The notes below the pieces were generated by a model. That model ran no database searches and was not told the DNA's origin. It saw only the letters and a list, made by a program, of their open reading frames with translations. The position numbers and the translations under genes are program-made. Of a stretch of 64,000 nucleotides of DNA, positions 12,801 to 24,500 are shown piece by piece. Origin of the DNA: Klebsormidium nitens (Eukaryota > Streptophyta > Klebsormidiophyceae > Klebsormidiales > Klebsormidiaceae); NCBI GenBank assembly GCA_000708835.1, contig DF237265.1:39986-103985 (forward strand), written 5' to 3'. Position 1 is the first letter of the stretch, and the number at the start of each line of letters is the position of its first letter.

Positions 12801-14367
12801 CAAAGAAGGATTTCTGCAGAGAACGGGAATTTTCAGGTCTGCATTCTGCGGGGTGCTCTCAAAATCGGCGATCAGTGAACCTGAATGAGCAAGCATAAAT
12901 GCATCGACAATTCTGGTGATAGGGGACCCCCCTATTGGCCGCAAATTTCCCTGAGACGAATCCTTGCCCACAGGCAGAGAAAAGATGGCCACTTTGGAGT
13001 TGCAATTCACATACAATTTCCAGTCATATTGATCGATTCCTGCATCCAACATGTGAGTCTGACGGCTCATTGTCTTGGCAAGCTCACCACTTGAAGACTG
13101 AACCCGGACTCAAATATGATGGGAGGAAGCAGGAAGAGCAGAAAGAACTCGTTGCTGAAGTTGAGCCACCGCCTGCAGATCACAGAATTCGCCACGCAAT
13201 GAAGCTCATTTCTACAACCTCATTACAAACCTCTCTGATCGAGTCAGGAGTAGCTCTCCTTGCTGGAATTGGTGAGCAGTACTGGGTCCAGACTAAATGC
13301 CTGGCTGTTGCATATCATTGAACAATAAGAAAATCATCGAATCTTCGGAGGCATGAAGAAGAGCTGCACATCGTTGAAGTGTCACATCACCTGAAAGCTT
13401 CCTCTGTGTTGAAAATCCTTGACAGAAGGCCAACCACCACCCCTGCACTTGCATAGTGCCAAGAGTGAGCCCATAATGCATCAGCCCGTACAGAGGTCAC
13501 TGCAAGATCTGATCTCTAACGATGTGAAGTTTCACGCCCCTCACCAAGCAGCAGCTCCGTTCTGTAAGCACTGCCCCTGTAAACTGCCCTTCAACAACAT
13601 GATTAGCCACTTGAGCATATTCTGTAGCCTTGTTGTTAGTGTGTGCAAACGGGACTGAATCAGAAGGGGGGGGATGTGAGAAAACCCTAATATGCTCGTT
13701 GTGCTCTGACGCCCCTGGCCAGCCTCATATATGCATGCATGTTAAACCATCTGATGCAGATTTTCACAGCGGGGTGGATAGACTGAGGTTTATGAAAACC
13801 GACTTGGGCAGACGGAAGAAGACGGGCATCCCAAAGCAAGAGCTCTAAGGATAGTATTTGTCCCATTCAGTGGTTTGTAGGATGGACGAAGTTGAACGAA
13901 ATCAATGGTGGAGTTTTGGATCTTTAGCCGGCATTTGCTTGGTGCTCCAAATTGCTACAGGTGTGTTCTTAGCCATGCATTACACCCCTCATGTAGACCT
14001 CGCATTTTTAAGCGTTGAGCATATTATGCGTGATGTCACTGGAGGAGTGTGACAATGTAATTGCTACCAGGAAAGCTCATGTTTAGATTGTGCCTCATAG
14101 GATGAACACATACTCACCCATCAAGAGCGCTGATCCTGCTTCATGCATCCAGTATATCTTTCTCCTCCGCAAAATGTGGCCACATACAAACGCTGATCCT
14201 AAGAGAACTAACTGCAGGAGGATTGACAAACTTGCAAACATTTCCGGGTTTGCCGACTTTGCCACCAGATCTTGATGCGTCTGATCTATTGGGGACAGAG
14301 GGCTGGGTACAGGAGTAGGAGAGTTATTGACCTCCATCTTAGAAAAAGGAAATGTAATGCCTTCCAT
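6826..14367 (-). CDS. Endosomal-type Na+(K+)/H+ antiporter, NHX5/NHX6 family
   Basis: A multi-pass cation/proton exchanger. In plants this class sits in Golgi, trans-Golgi and endosomes and sets lumenal pH and K+. Exons from 5' to 3': 14118-14367, 13391-13442, 13088-13172, 12728-12813, 12320-12431, 11787-11869, then either 11310-11407 or 11146-11243, then 10719-10779, 10328-10436, 9905-10002, 9507-9602, 9013-9110, 8591-8700, 8124-8207, 7898-7939, 7406-7524, 6826-7009. The joined frame is 1767 nt (588 aa) and every phase agrees. Motifs: [14 protein letters not shown] (amiloride-site region, about 110-123), SATDPVTVL (about 184-192), FGESILNDA (about 207-215), [20 protein letters not shown] and [11 protein letters not shown]. 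These match AtNHX5/6 in order. The start could be Met-1 or Met-11 (14337). The last exon has a good internal donor at 6911/6912 that could give another C-terminus. Intron 1 carries a mitochondrial cob fragment. Confidence 0.93.
11146..11243 (-). other. NHX alternative exon 7b (98 nt)
   Basis: Acceptor CCTTGTAG before 11243 and donor GTGAGT after 11146. The exon encodes RTLVSVV ... MGSLAIG. It is 19/34 identical to the segment from exon 7a, with identical start and end phases. The intron between the two copies is only 66 nt (11244-11309). Using both, or neither, would shift the frame because 98 is not a multiple of three. Confidence 0.75.
11310..11407 (-). other. NHX alternative exon 7a (98 nt)
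   Basis: Acceptor GTGTGCAG before 11407 and donor GTGAGT after 11310. The exon encodes a segment beginning RTLLSFQ and ending VGSLAIG. The first base completes an Arg codon begun in the exon at 11787. The last base starts a Gly codon finished at 10779. It has the same length, phase and closing motif as the exon at 11146-11243. Confidence 0.75.
13898..14048 (+). pseudogene. cob: Nuclear copy of mitochondrial cytochrome b (cob) fragment
   Basis: About 150 bp encode a segment running from [15 protein letters not shown] through [15 protein letters not shown] to [10 protein letters not shown], then a stop. This is the first transmembrane region of mitochondrial cytochrome b. Similarity starts abruptly at the WW and ends after GG, where the family continues WLLRY. 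There is no complete gene and no sign of its own start. It lies antisense inside intron 1 (13443-14117) of the NHX gene, so it is a nuclear mitochondrial insertion (numt). The frame is still open across the fragment, which suggests a fairly recent transfer. Confidence 0.88.
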
Positions 14368-15564
14368 TGATTTTGTTCAGTCCCTCTACAAGTTGTGGCA
14401 GAACCCTTTCAATTGATCAAGTAACAAACTGAACGTCTATCAACAGCAGCTTCCCCTTCTCTGGTCCTCAAGCGCGCACCCACATCGAGCTGCAACCATA
14501 CCTCGAGCAATTTCTATTCGTAGTATCTTATCTTCATGGAGGGGAGTATTATCCTACAATTTGAACGAGGGCTGGTTTTTTCTAGTGCTCAAGGAGTACC
14601 AAACAGCGCCGCCATAAGAAAGTGCCACTTGCGCACCACGCTTCACAGATATTGATCGGAGCAGCAGAGGAACTCCCTCACAATCTGCCTCAAAGAGTCT
14701 CCCCTGTCAAGTTACAGAACCTGGGGGACCCGGGGTACACACATCGACCTCAGATATAATATTGGTCCCCCCCCCTGCCTAAATGCCTGGTCCAGGGCCT
14801 TCCGGCACTAAAATCAGTACCCCCTGCTCGGATGAGATGCGTTCCTGCAGCAGAGGCTTCATGCAGTATCCGGGGTCCGACCAAGGTTTTCGTCCCAGAC
14901 TATGGTGCCAGATGTCACAAACAGAGAGATTCTAGCAAACCCTGGCCCAGTCCCTTGCCCGCCAGAGGAAATTTGAATTTGACAGAGTATCATTTTGGTC
15001 TTTGTGGAATATGGACACCCTGCTTGTGTTCCTCTGAAGGTTGGGTTTGCAGCATTGCTGGTTCCGAAGTCGGTTAGCAAAAATTGCCCATATCAGGTTA
15101 TATCCATATAAGCCTCCTTGGACTTCCTTTTAAATAGCTGCAAAAGAACTGCCAACATACTGTGAATGGATAAAGTGTGGCCCATATTAGCTTTGGCATA
15201 CACGACTTTGAGGGCCCTTATAAGGAAGGGTCCAAGTGCTTATGCCGCGTGAGCCCTGCCCGCGAGCTGCGCAAAATGTCTCCCTCTCAAATCTTCGCTC
15301 ATCGCTGGCGCTTTCGCCCTTTCGGTGCTTGCGAAAGCGCCCTTCCGAGTCCTGATCAGAGGCTAGGTGATCATGGCTGCCGAAGTTGTCCTTGCAGCTG
15401 CTTGCAGCAACATGATGTCTTTCAGGATTGATTGATAGGGAAGGGGCAAGGGGCACCTCGTGTGTTGAAAGAAACTTTCACCAGATTGAGTTCATTGAAG
15501 TAATACAGTCGCTAGACATCGTTAGAAGCAGTCCACGAGACAAAGTGACAGCCAATTGGAAGCC
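14368..15564. promoter_or_regulatory. Divergent intergenic region NHX / MOR1
   Basis: 1197 bp separate the head-to-head start codons of the antiporter and MOR1. It must contain both 5' leaders and promoters. I see no clear TATA box or conserved operator. A C-rich run sits at about 14766-14778. The last 75 bp before the MOR1 ATG look like leader sequence. Confidence 0.5.
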
Positions 15565-18500
15565 ATGGCTGAGAACGAGGAAGCAATTCTGAAGGATGCG
15601 AAGAAACTTCCCCTTGAAGATCGACTTGCGCACAAGCACTGGAAAGCGAGAGTGCAAGCACTTGAAGACATAGCTGTGACCTGTGACAAGGCCACAGATC
15701 CCAAGGATCCGAAGCTGCGGGAATATGGTATGTCAATTCTGACACAAGCTTCCAGAGTCTGTTGCCAACAAGAAGCTTTGACACTGGTCTCTGATTTCCA
15801 ATGATCGGAAGTAACAAGCGACTCGGCTAAGGCCATTGACATTCGCACTCCCTTCCCAGCTAAAGTTGAGGATTAGATGTAGGAAAGCTGTATAACCTTA
15901 TCGCCGAGGTCCCATAGCATACTGAGCTGCCCGCCAAATGCAGGTTGTCGTGAGCATGCTTTGATCCATTTGGACAGGTTGTGGGCAGTGAAAGCATGAA
16001 TGGTGGTTGGCAATCGGTAGATATTTCAGGCGAGCAGAGTAGTTCATGTGTCCAGCATACTTACCTTCTCTGCACTGCTTAACGTTCATAAGCTCCAGAG
16101 CATTGGCCTTCTAAGCAAGGCTTAGCGATGTGTTTAAAGACAACCCTAATTCTCGTGCTTCCATGTCTATGGGCCGCAGGCTGCACTTTTGTGCGGTGCA
16201 TTCAATTAGGTGGTGCAGAGCATCCTCAATCACTGCCAGGTTATCAAAGGCCGTTCATTTATCAAAAACCCTTGAAAATAACGAGCATTTACTTCTTCCA
16301 TTGCTCTCATACATAAGCCCTGCACACTAAACTTATTTTGTCAGAGCGCATTTTGGGAATTCAGTCTCTTTTGGACCCTCCTTCTTTCAGGGCCTCTCTT
16401 CAAGAAGGCATTGTCCGACTCAAACGCTGCGGCTCAGGAGAAGGCGCTTGATGCACTCATCGCCTTTTTGAAGCGCACAGACACAGAGTCAGGAAGGCAA
16501 GTATGCCATTCGAACCTGTTAATTGGTTGCCTTGCATAAGTTGGATTGCCTTGGAGCACGATGTGAAGTGCTGAGCCATAGTGGCAGCTCAGGCGTGCCA
16601 CGACAATTGTGCATCTGCCAACAAGAGAGTCACCATCACAACTATCATGTTCCTCACTCTGCTGAAGTGGTCCAGGTATGCGAGAGAAGTGAACACAGTC
16701 CTGGTCTCAAAGTGCTTCACTGGTCGGCCGAAGACCATAGCAAAAGCCACGGAGGCTATTGAGCTTTTTGTGGAACTTGAGGCGTCAGAAGCTGTGGTGG
16801 TGAGCAAACTCTTCGATCTTCCACAGATGAAAAGCTGGTTATAATGCCAGCATGCACACCCAAGACTCTGATCTCCCCTGAGTGAGGGTTGCTTTTTTCA
16901 CGCCATTGGCTGTCAGGGTGTCCTACCATTTGACTACGTTGAGATACTGGAACCAGTATAGATAAGAGCAGAGTTGTCGTGGCCTGCAACTCTTTGGAAA
17001 GCCGCCTGACCAGTGCACTGAAGATAGAAAGGGGGTTTGACAGCTGCCGTGAAACCCTCTCTTTCAGGAAGTGCTTATCAAGGGCTTCGACAACAAGCTT
17101 GCGAAGGTCATCATCCCAGTGATTGACGCACTTTTCAGCATCATCAGGTAACCCCAGTTTGCACCCCTTTCGATGCCTAACCACTTTCACCAAAGCATAG
17201 ACTTTCATGCAAGTATGTTCTGGGTCTGGCAAATCATGGCTATTTAGCCATCATTGCAGTTGTGATGCTGGCCTCATCGCGATTTCATGCAGCACTGCAA
17301 AGTACAGCCTGTGTTGAAACTGGACAACATGCTTGTGCAGCCAATTTGGTACGAAAGTTGTGAACGTGCGGCCGATACTGAGCAAGGATGCCAAGACGGA
17401 CAAGCTGTACTTCCACTCGGACCAGAAGGTTCGAGCGGCTGCCAAGGGGCTCACCAAGGAGCTGGCGAGGTGGATTGGAGTGGGCCCTGTCAACAACGCC
17501 CTGGTTGACAAGATGCCCGATGTCATGGTAGGTCCACTCTGGGGCAAACAGATTGACCTCCCACAATTCCTGTATCCCTGCATCGCTCATTACTGCACTT
17601 TTTGGCTTCTAAAGTTAGCATCAGAAGCTCCTGTGAATCTCTCTGGAAAATCAACTCACTGCGGTTTGAAAGATCTGTTCGGTGCAAGTGTCTGGGATAT
17701 GTTGGACCTTGTGTAAAGCTCGTCCACACCGGTGTCTGCCTGTGTATCGCAGAAAAAGGAGTTGGAGGCAGAGCTGGCAGAGCTTCCAGCCGGAGCGGCG
17801 GCGCCAACGAGAAGGATACGGTCAGATCATACTTCCTGTTCCCTAGGTTCCACTCACCAGTCAAAAGCTGTCAAAAAGGATAAGCAGCGGCTTCGGCTTC
17901 TTTGTACCGGGCGGGCAAGTTGTTTTGGCTTTGGCTGTCCACTACTCCAGCACACTATGGATCCATAGCCAGAAATGAAAGCTGCTAGGATATGAGATCA
18001 TTGGCTCCTGGGTCCCTTGTATGAGAGAAGGCCTGTTCAGCGCTCATCTCGAAGCACCAAATTCGGCCGGTAAAATATCATCCTGGATGTCTTAGACGGC
18101 GAGCTTGTATATGCAGTTCGGAGCAGGACAAGCCCGAGGAAGTAATTGAGGGGCCGGCACCTGGTGCAGCAGCAGATGGCGCCGCCGAAGAAACCAAGGG
18201 TATGGGCATACGAATTCCCAAATTCTGATGACACGAAGTTGGTAGCGCCTCCTACAAAGTGAATCGTTTCTGAAGAACACTGCAAGTTGGTCAATGGAAG
18301 TTATATAAGCAGTCAATGAAGGCAACTAGATGATGTGTCGAAAGGTGCACAAAGATGCAATTCTGTCTCCTTTCTGCAGCGGCGGTGCCAGACGAATGGG
18401 AATACATGGAGCCGTTTGACCTTCTGTCGACTTTGAAGAACGACTTCTGGCAAGGAGTGGTAAGTCTGCGTGTTGATGCCGTAGGTCTGAGTTGGGTCTG

Positions 18501-21500
18501 CACTACAATCCTTTCGGAGATGTTTTGGTAGACAACTTTGCTGAACGAAAAGGGAGCTGTGGATCTCAATGTATGCTGTACTCTCCCATCGTGCATACTG
18601 CCATGCAGGGATTCGAGCAGGGGCGTTTGCACCAGTCTCAACGACGTACAGACAATCTCATAAAGCCTGCCGATGGCTTGTTTCAGGTGGCAAAGAAGTG
18701 GTCTGACAAGAAGGACGTGATAGTCAAGCTGTCGAAGGAGGCGGAGGGAAAGAAGCTTGCCCCTGGGGACTACTCGGAGCTCACTCGGACTTTGAAGAAG
18801 GTGAGGGTCCCATTCACTCACAACGACTGCGAGCCTTTGCGGAAGTGCCGAAATGTGCCAGATGTCAACCTGCAATGCTCTTCACGACATGGATGTGGCA
18901 CTTTATGCAGCTTGCAGTAGCCGGAAAACAAGGGCGATGGTCTTTCAAAAGAGATGCGAGACATCATCATAAAGGGCGCGTGCGCCATAAAAGAGGTGTC
19001 TTTGTTGCCAGTTTCCATGTACGATGATTTCGCTGTCGTACTTTGCAGCTCATGACGGACTCAAATGTTAGTGTCACTACCGAGGCCATCACTGCTGCCG
19101 GTCATCTCGCCAAGGGTCTGCGGAAGGGATATACTGCTGGATCGAGGAATCTTCTGACAACGCTGCTGGTAAGATTTCAGTCTGCGGGACAAGTGTCTGG
19201 CTCCCGCTTCTTAGCCTCGTGCATCTGACACAAGGTTTGGGGGGGTGTTATTTAAGAAGAGGCAATGGCAAAAGCTCAAAACGTTCGCACTGTCATCCTC
19301 ATTGCGATGTCCCCTGACCAACCGACTCAGCGGGGATATTGAGCGGAGGACATTGTTCACGGGCCAACTCAACGCCCTGGCTATAAAAACATAGCTCTTG
19401 CAGAAGATGCTCAAACGTTGATTTAGGAGTTTTGACTCCGTTCCGACGTCGAACGCCCATACATTTGCCCTCGTGCCTGCAGGAGAAGTTCAAGGAAAAG
19501 AAAGCGCAAGTCGTGAAAGAGGCCCAGAGCACGCTGCAAATCATGTACACAGCGGGCTGTCTTGACATGGTGGAAATCCAGGCTGGTAAGTTCCGAGTCC
19601 TTGGCTGCTTCATCGAAAGTGCGAGGTGAAAGCTCTGTGACATGTAAGGCTTTCTATACGGACAGGTAAACTTCTTAGCGTCGTATTCTGATGTGTTTCC
19701 TATAAGCCCTACTGTTCCTGGTAATTGCAAATCCGGAAATGAGGACGGGCTGTGTGAAAATCGTCATATCGATTCTAAGCGCTCCTGTTCCGCAGGCTGT
19801 CAATCTGAACCGTAGCCTGCCGTTGTTGTTATCATTGTTGAGAGAGATAACAAACTTGTGATGCATGCGCAGAGGTCGAAGCTGCGCTGAAGCACAAAGT
19901 GCCGTCCGTCAAGTCGGAGACGCTGGCTTGGATCACTTTCTGCATCGACCAGAGTCCGAAGCCTGTCGTGATTGCCCTGCACAAGGCTGACATGACGACC
20001 AAGGTCGCAAACGTGAGGTCGAAAGCCCTGGTCTGATTCTGCCATCGCTTGCTTCTGTGTTGACGGTTGAATTCAACTCTTACTAGGTGACAGGTACATG
20101 ATTGTATTCTTCTATTGATCCCATAACAGAGCTCTTACTGGACCTGATTAACTTTGCCTTCCTTTGTGTATGCAGTCATTGGTGGACGGCACGGTCGAGG
20201 TTCGTGAGGCTGCGTTCCTCGCCCTTGCAGCAATAGCCAAGGTAGGTCGCCTGATTTTTGCGCCTCTTTCGTCGAAGTACTCCTCGGATGAGCCCATCCA
20301 GAATTCCCAGCCTTCTTGGTCCTCTCTTTACTCGCTCTTGCAAACTATGATTGGAGGATAGTCGTCTGGGCAGCCTGTTGTCCTATTCGTGTAGTACTGT
20401 ACACGATTGTGAGAGTTCGGCCTTCGAAATACTTCGTGTCATTCTTGTATAGAAACTGGGGATGGGCCCCCTCAACAAGATTGTGGACACGCTCGATGAG
20501 GTCAAGAAGAAGAAGCTGATGGACATTGTGGCGGCTGTCACAGGAACAGCGCCCGCCGCAAGTAAGCCAATCTGCTTCCCGGTCTCTATACCTCAGAAAA
20601 TTGTGTTCTCGTGATGACGGGCGTACATTGGCTTGAGCTAGGAGTTGCGGGCGGTGGAGAAGTCGCCAGCGTTCGTCTTTGACATTCTTAAAACAGGTAC
20701 TGACAAGGAGACGTGCATTTTCCAGCTGGCCCCGCGGCGCCCACGAGCAGTGGGTACGGGCAGACCTCCGGAAGCGCAGCGGTAGGCTCTACAGCAAACG
20801 TTTGCCATCCGCAGTAGTGTTGTTCTGCTCAGTCTTCAGTGGAAGCTGAAATTCACAAGACATCTGGCATGTGAAAGTGCATTCCAGAGCGAAATTTTCG
20901 TTAGGGATATGCGTGTAGCAGTGGTGCAAAAGCTTAGCTTTTTCGCGTTGTGATGCTCTTGTTGTCTCCCGTGGTGACAGGCACCCACAGCACGGATGAC
21001 AGCGGCAGGAGCTTTGAGCGGCAAGCGGCCAGCTCTGAAGCCTGTGAGTAATTCGCCTTTGAACGGCCTTCCATCTGGTATGGCTGGATGCTCTTTGCAC
21101 TCTCTTTCAGTCCACGCGTTCATCTCGGATCAAAGAGACCCCTCCCCGGTCTCACAATGCCCGTTGGTGTTTTGCACGTTGTGTGTATTTGCCTAACAAC
21201 CAGCTTTCTTGGAACGATTACGTTCAAAAACGAATTCATGTGCTTCCTCTCACACTGCCATTGAGCAGACGTCCCACCTCAGAAGATCGCGTCTTGCTTG
21301 ACCACGAGCTTCATTGGGCTTAAACATCGATTCGTCCAAGACTGAGCAACTGAAATGGACAAGGGCGTTGACACCCGTCTTTGTGCTTCCAATGCAGGTT
21401 GCCAAGAAGGTCAACACGGGCGGCCCTGCGACCAAGAAAGGCGAGGGCGCTGGGCCTGCCAAGAGCGCAGCACCGTCCGCAGCGGCTGAGGAAGAAGTTT

Positions 21501-24500
21501 CGGTGAGGCACTCAGCGAATACTCCGGGTCTCCGGCCTTGACAATGCTCTGCGCGGCATGATGACTGATACTTGCAAGCAGGATTATCTCGTCCACGTGT
21601 CTGACTGGAGCGTCAAACGCTGCAGCTTTCGGAGATGAGCAAGGAGGAGATTGAGGCCAAGGTGGCGGCTATCCTCCAGCCAGAGACGGTCGCCAAACTT
21701 AAGAGCTCCGTCTGGAAGGAGCGCGTGCAAGGTAAGCCTCCCGGCACGGCCGTTGTTTCTCGTCTTGCATTTCAACCAGCGTTGCAGGTGGTCCCACTTT
21801 GTTGCGCAGCACCAGACAGCGACCCTTCGGGTTGCTCGCTTCTTGACGTGTTGCAGAAAGCAGTCTGCCAATAAATCTATTTTGTAAGATTCGCCTGTTG
21901 AGTGCTTAGAAAAGTGGGTGGTTAAAACTGTCGGGTTGTGCAACCGCAGGTGTGGAGGAGGTCGCAGCGGTAGTGGCGAACCTGAAAGAGGGCGTGCAAG
22001 AACACGCCGAGCTGCTTCTTCGGCTGCTCGCTCTGACACCCGGCTGGAAGGAGTCCAACGCCCAGGTACTTTCTTTTGCTCCGTTTTGCATGGCCTCTGC
22101 GTACCGTTATAGGTGCTCAAGGACAACGTCACCCTTTAGCTGATCTCTGCAAGTCTCGGATTGTCAGGGTCTGCATGCTGGGATTGTGGTCGTTCGTATC
22201 GTGGACTCTCATGTACGAGTCTGCAAGGTTGTCCGATGTCCTCACAGCTTCTGTCAACATTGCAGGCTCTGCAAAAGACCTTCGACGTGGCCGCCAGCAT
22301 TGCCAGCGCCTCGCCTCAGTTTCCTAAGAGAGGCGTCGTCATTTGCATGCCAGGTGTGCTGTTTTTCACGACATCCTTTTGTCGCCTTCACCACATCCTT
22401 GCCGTGTAGAGCTTGCGGCGATTCGCTCTGCCGTCTTACCTATACGTTCGTGGCTGCATCAACGTCCGTGCTCGTGTTCAGAAGAATCGAGAGCAAAACG
22501 GACGTTTATTGATTAGATACGAGCGCAGGTCGAGTAGGTTCCGAGCTCGAGGTCCTCTTCTGATGAGAAATTTGCGAGTAAGTCTCCAAGGTGCCGCTCG
22601 TTGCTCCCGCTGTCTAGATGACGTCTTCGAAAGATTGTCACCCACCGTTGCTTGTATCCCAATCACAAGTCCCGTCGTCCAGGTCTCGTTGACAAGATCG
22701 GGGATGCGAAGATGGGAGGGCAGGTGAAGGGCTGCCTCACAGCCTTCTGTGAGGCGGTCGGGCCGCAGTTCGTCTTTTCGAGGGTAAGCTCACCTGCTCG
22801 CTCCTTAACACAGGCTGATGTCCCAGGTCTTCATCGTCACTCGTGGTCTCATGGAGGCTTGGGAGCCTGCGAGCTCTCTGCTTTGTCCGTGTCATGTTCA
22901 TTCTCGGTACTGGGAGGACTTCTTGTTCAGGACTGTTGATTTTACCTTTCGCAGCTGTACAAGCCCATCGCTGGCCACACGAACCAAAAGAACTTCGGGC
23001 AGGCCCTTGAGTGGATGGGCACCGCCATCGAAGACTTTGGCGTGGGGATGCTCAACCTCAAGGTAAGATAAGCAAGTTTTGTAAGAGTTTCTCTTCGAGC
23101 CCTCTCTAGACTTTCTGACCTTGCAAGCTTTCGTGGTTGGAAGCTATGGCCTTCCTCTTCCTGTTGGTGCAGGTCACTATGCTGCTTTTGACACGGAAGC
23201 CTCACTGGACGTTCATTAATGATGGAACTGACGACCAGTCTCGCGCTCGTTGCAGGATCTTTTGGACTTCTGCAAAGCGGGGCTGGATTCGCCAAACAAC
23301 GCTGTGAGGACGTCCGCAACCAAGCTACTCGGAACCATACACAAATACAAAGGCCCTGGTAAGTCATCCGCTGGCTGCTTCTGCCACGCCGAAAAGAATG
23401 TCAAGGAATGAATAGCTTCAGCAAAATTCCAAGCTTCGAGGACGCTGTATGTGGCCGCTGCGCTTGATGCTGCATTTGTCTTTCTTTATGTTTCCGTTTC
23501 GCAGAACTGGCGGATCGAAGCTTTTGCAGGATGTTCGAGATCAGAAAGAGCTTTGTGTGATGTGACTCTGGTTTGTTGCAGACATCAAGAGCGCTCTGGG
23601 CGATGTGAAGCCGGCTCTCATGTCCGCTGTGGAGGCCGAATTCACGAGGAACCCTTATGAGGTAATCAAGTTGCCTTTATGACTGATTTCCTTCATCTTT
23701 CGTCATCATACGCGGTAAGCCTATGTGCAACCCCATGAATGCGGTGGCCACCATCAGGTCTTCTTTTCCAGCTTTGGGCTTTCTTGCTTCAAAAGGTGAG
23801 CCCTTGTGGTCGGTTCGCGCTGCGCTGTGCATACGTGTTGTGTAAAAAGCACTTCGCTTTGACATGGTATTTGCAAGACTAGAGAGGTCTGGCTCTGAGC
23901 CATCCCTCTGAACGCTTCGTGTTGCGGAACGAGATTCGCAGGGATGAATTGACGTGTCTGCTGACGGCTTCCATCTGCTGCAGGGCCCTGCTGCTGCGCC
24001 CAAACGGCAAGTCAAGGTCGCTGAGGCAGTTGTTGCCGGCAATGGAGAGCTACCAAGAGAAGACATTAGTGGGAAGATCACGGAAGCCATGCTGACAGAG
24101 ATGGCCAGTACCGACTGGAAGGTGACAGCGGCTTCGACTCTGCAATTGCTCATTCCAAAGATCTCCAGCGTAGTCCTTTACGGGTTGGGGAACTTGTTCC
24201 CATTTTGTCATCCTTGATTCCAGCGACCAGACTGTATTGCAGTGCTACTGCTGTTTCAAGACGGCAGTTCCTTTATCCTGAATCCTGATTCATGCTCGCT
24301 TTGGGTGCCTCCTCTTAACGTCCCCTGGTTGGGAAGAGTCATTGTCACTGGCGCTGCCAGCGCACCAGCCGCTTTGCAGTGCGCTAGTCGAAATGCTGTT
24401 ACCCATCACGAGCAACGTGTCTTGTCTTGCAGGTCCGACAAGCTGCCATCGAGTCGGTCAACCAGGTAATTGAGGACGCCCGCAAGCGGATCCAGCCGGC

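Noticed and set aside
13858-14052. A functional cytochrome b gene
   Set aside because: Only about 50 residues of the first helix region are present with abrupt ends, inside a nuclear intron. It is a numt.
18291-18875. 194-codon minus-strand frame
   Set aside because: It crosses MOR1 exons and introns in antisense and has no domain.
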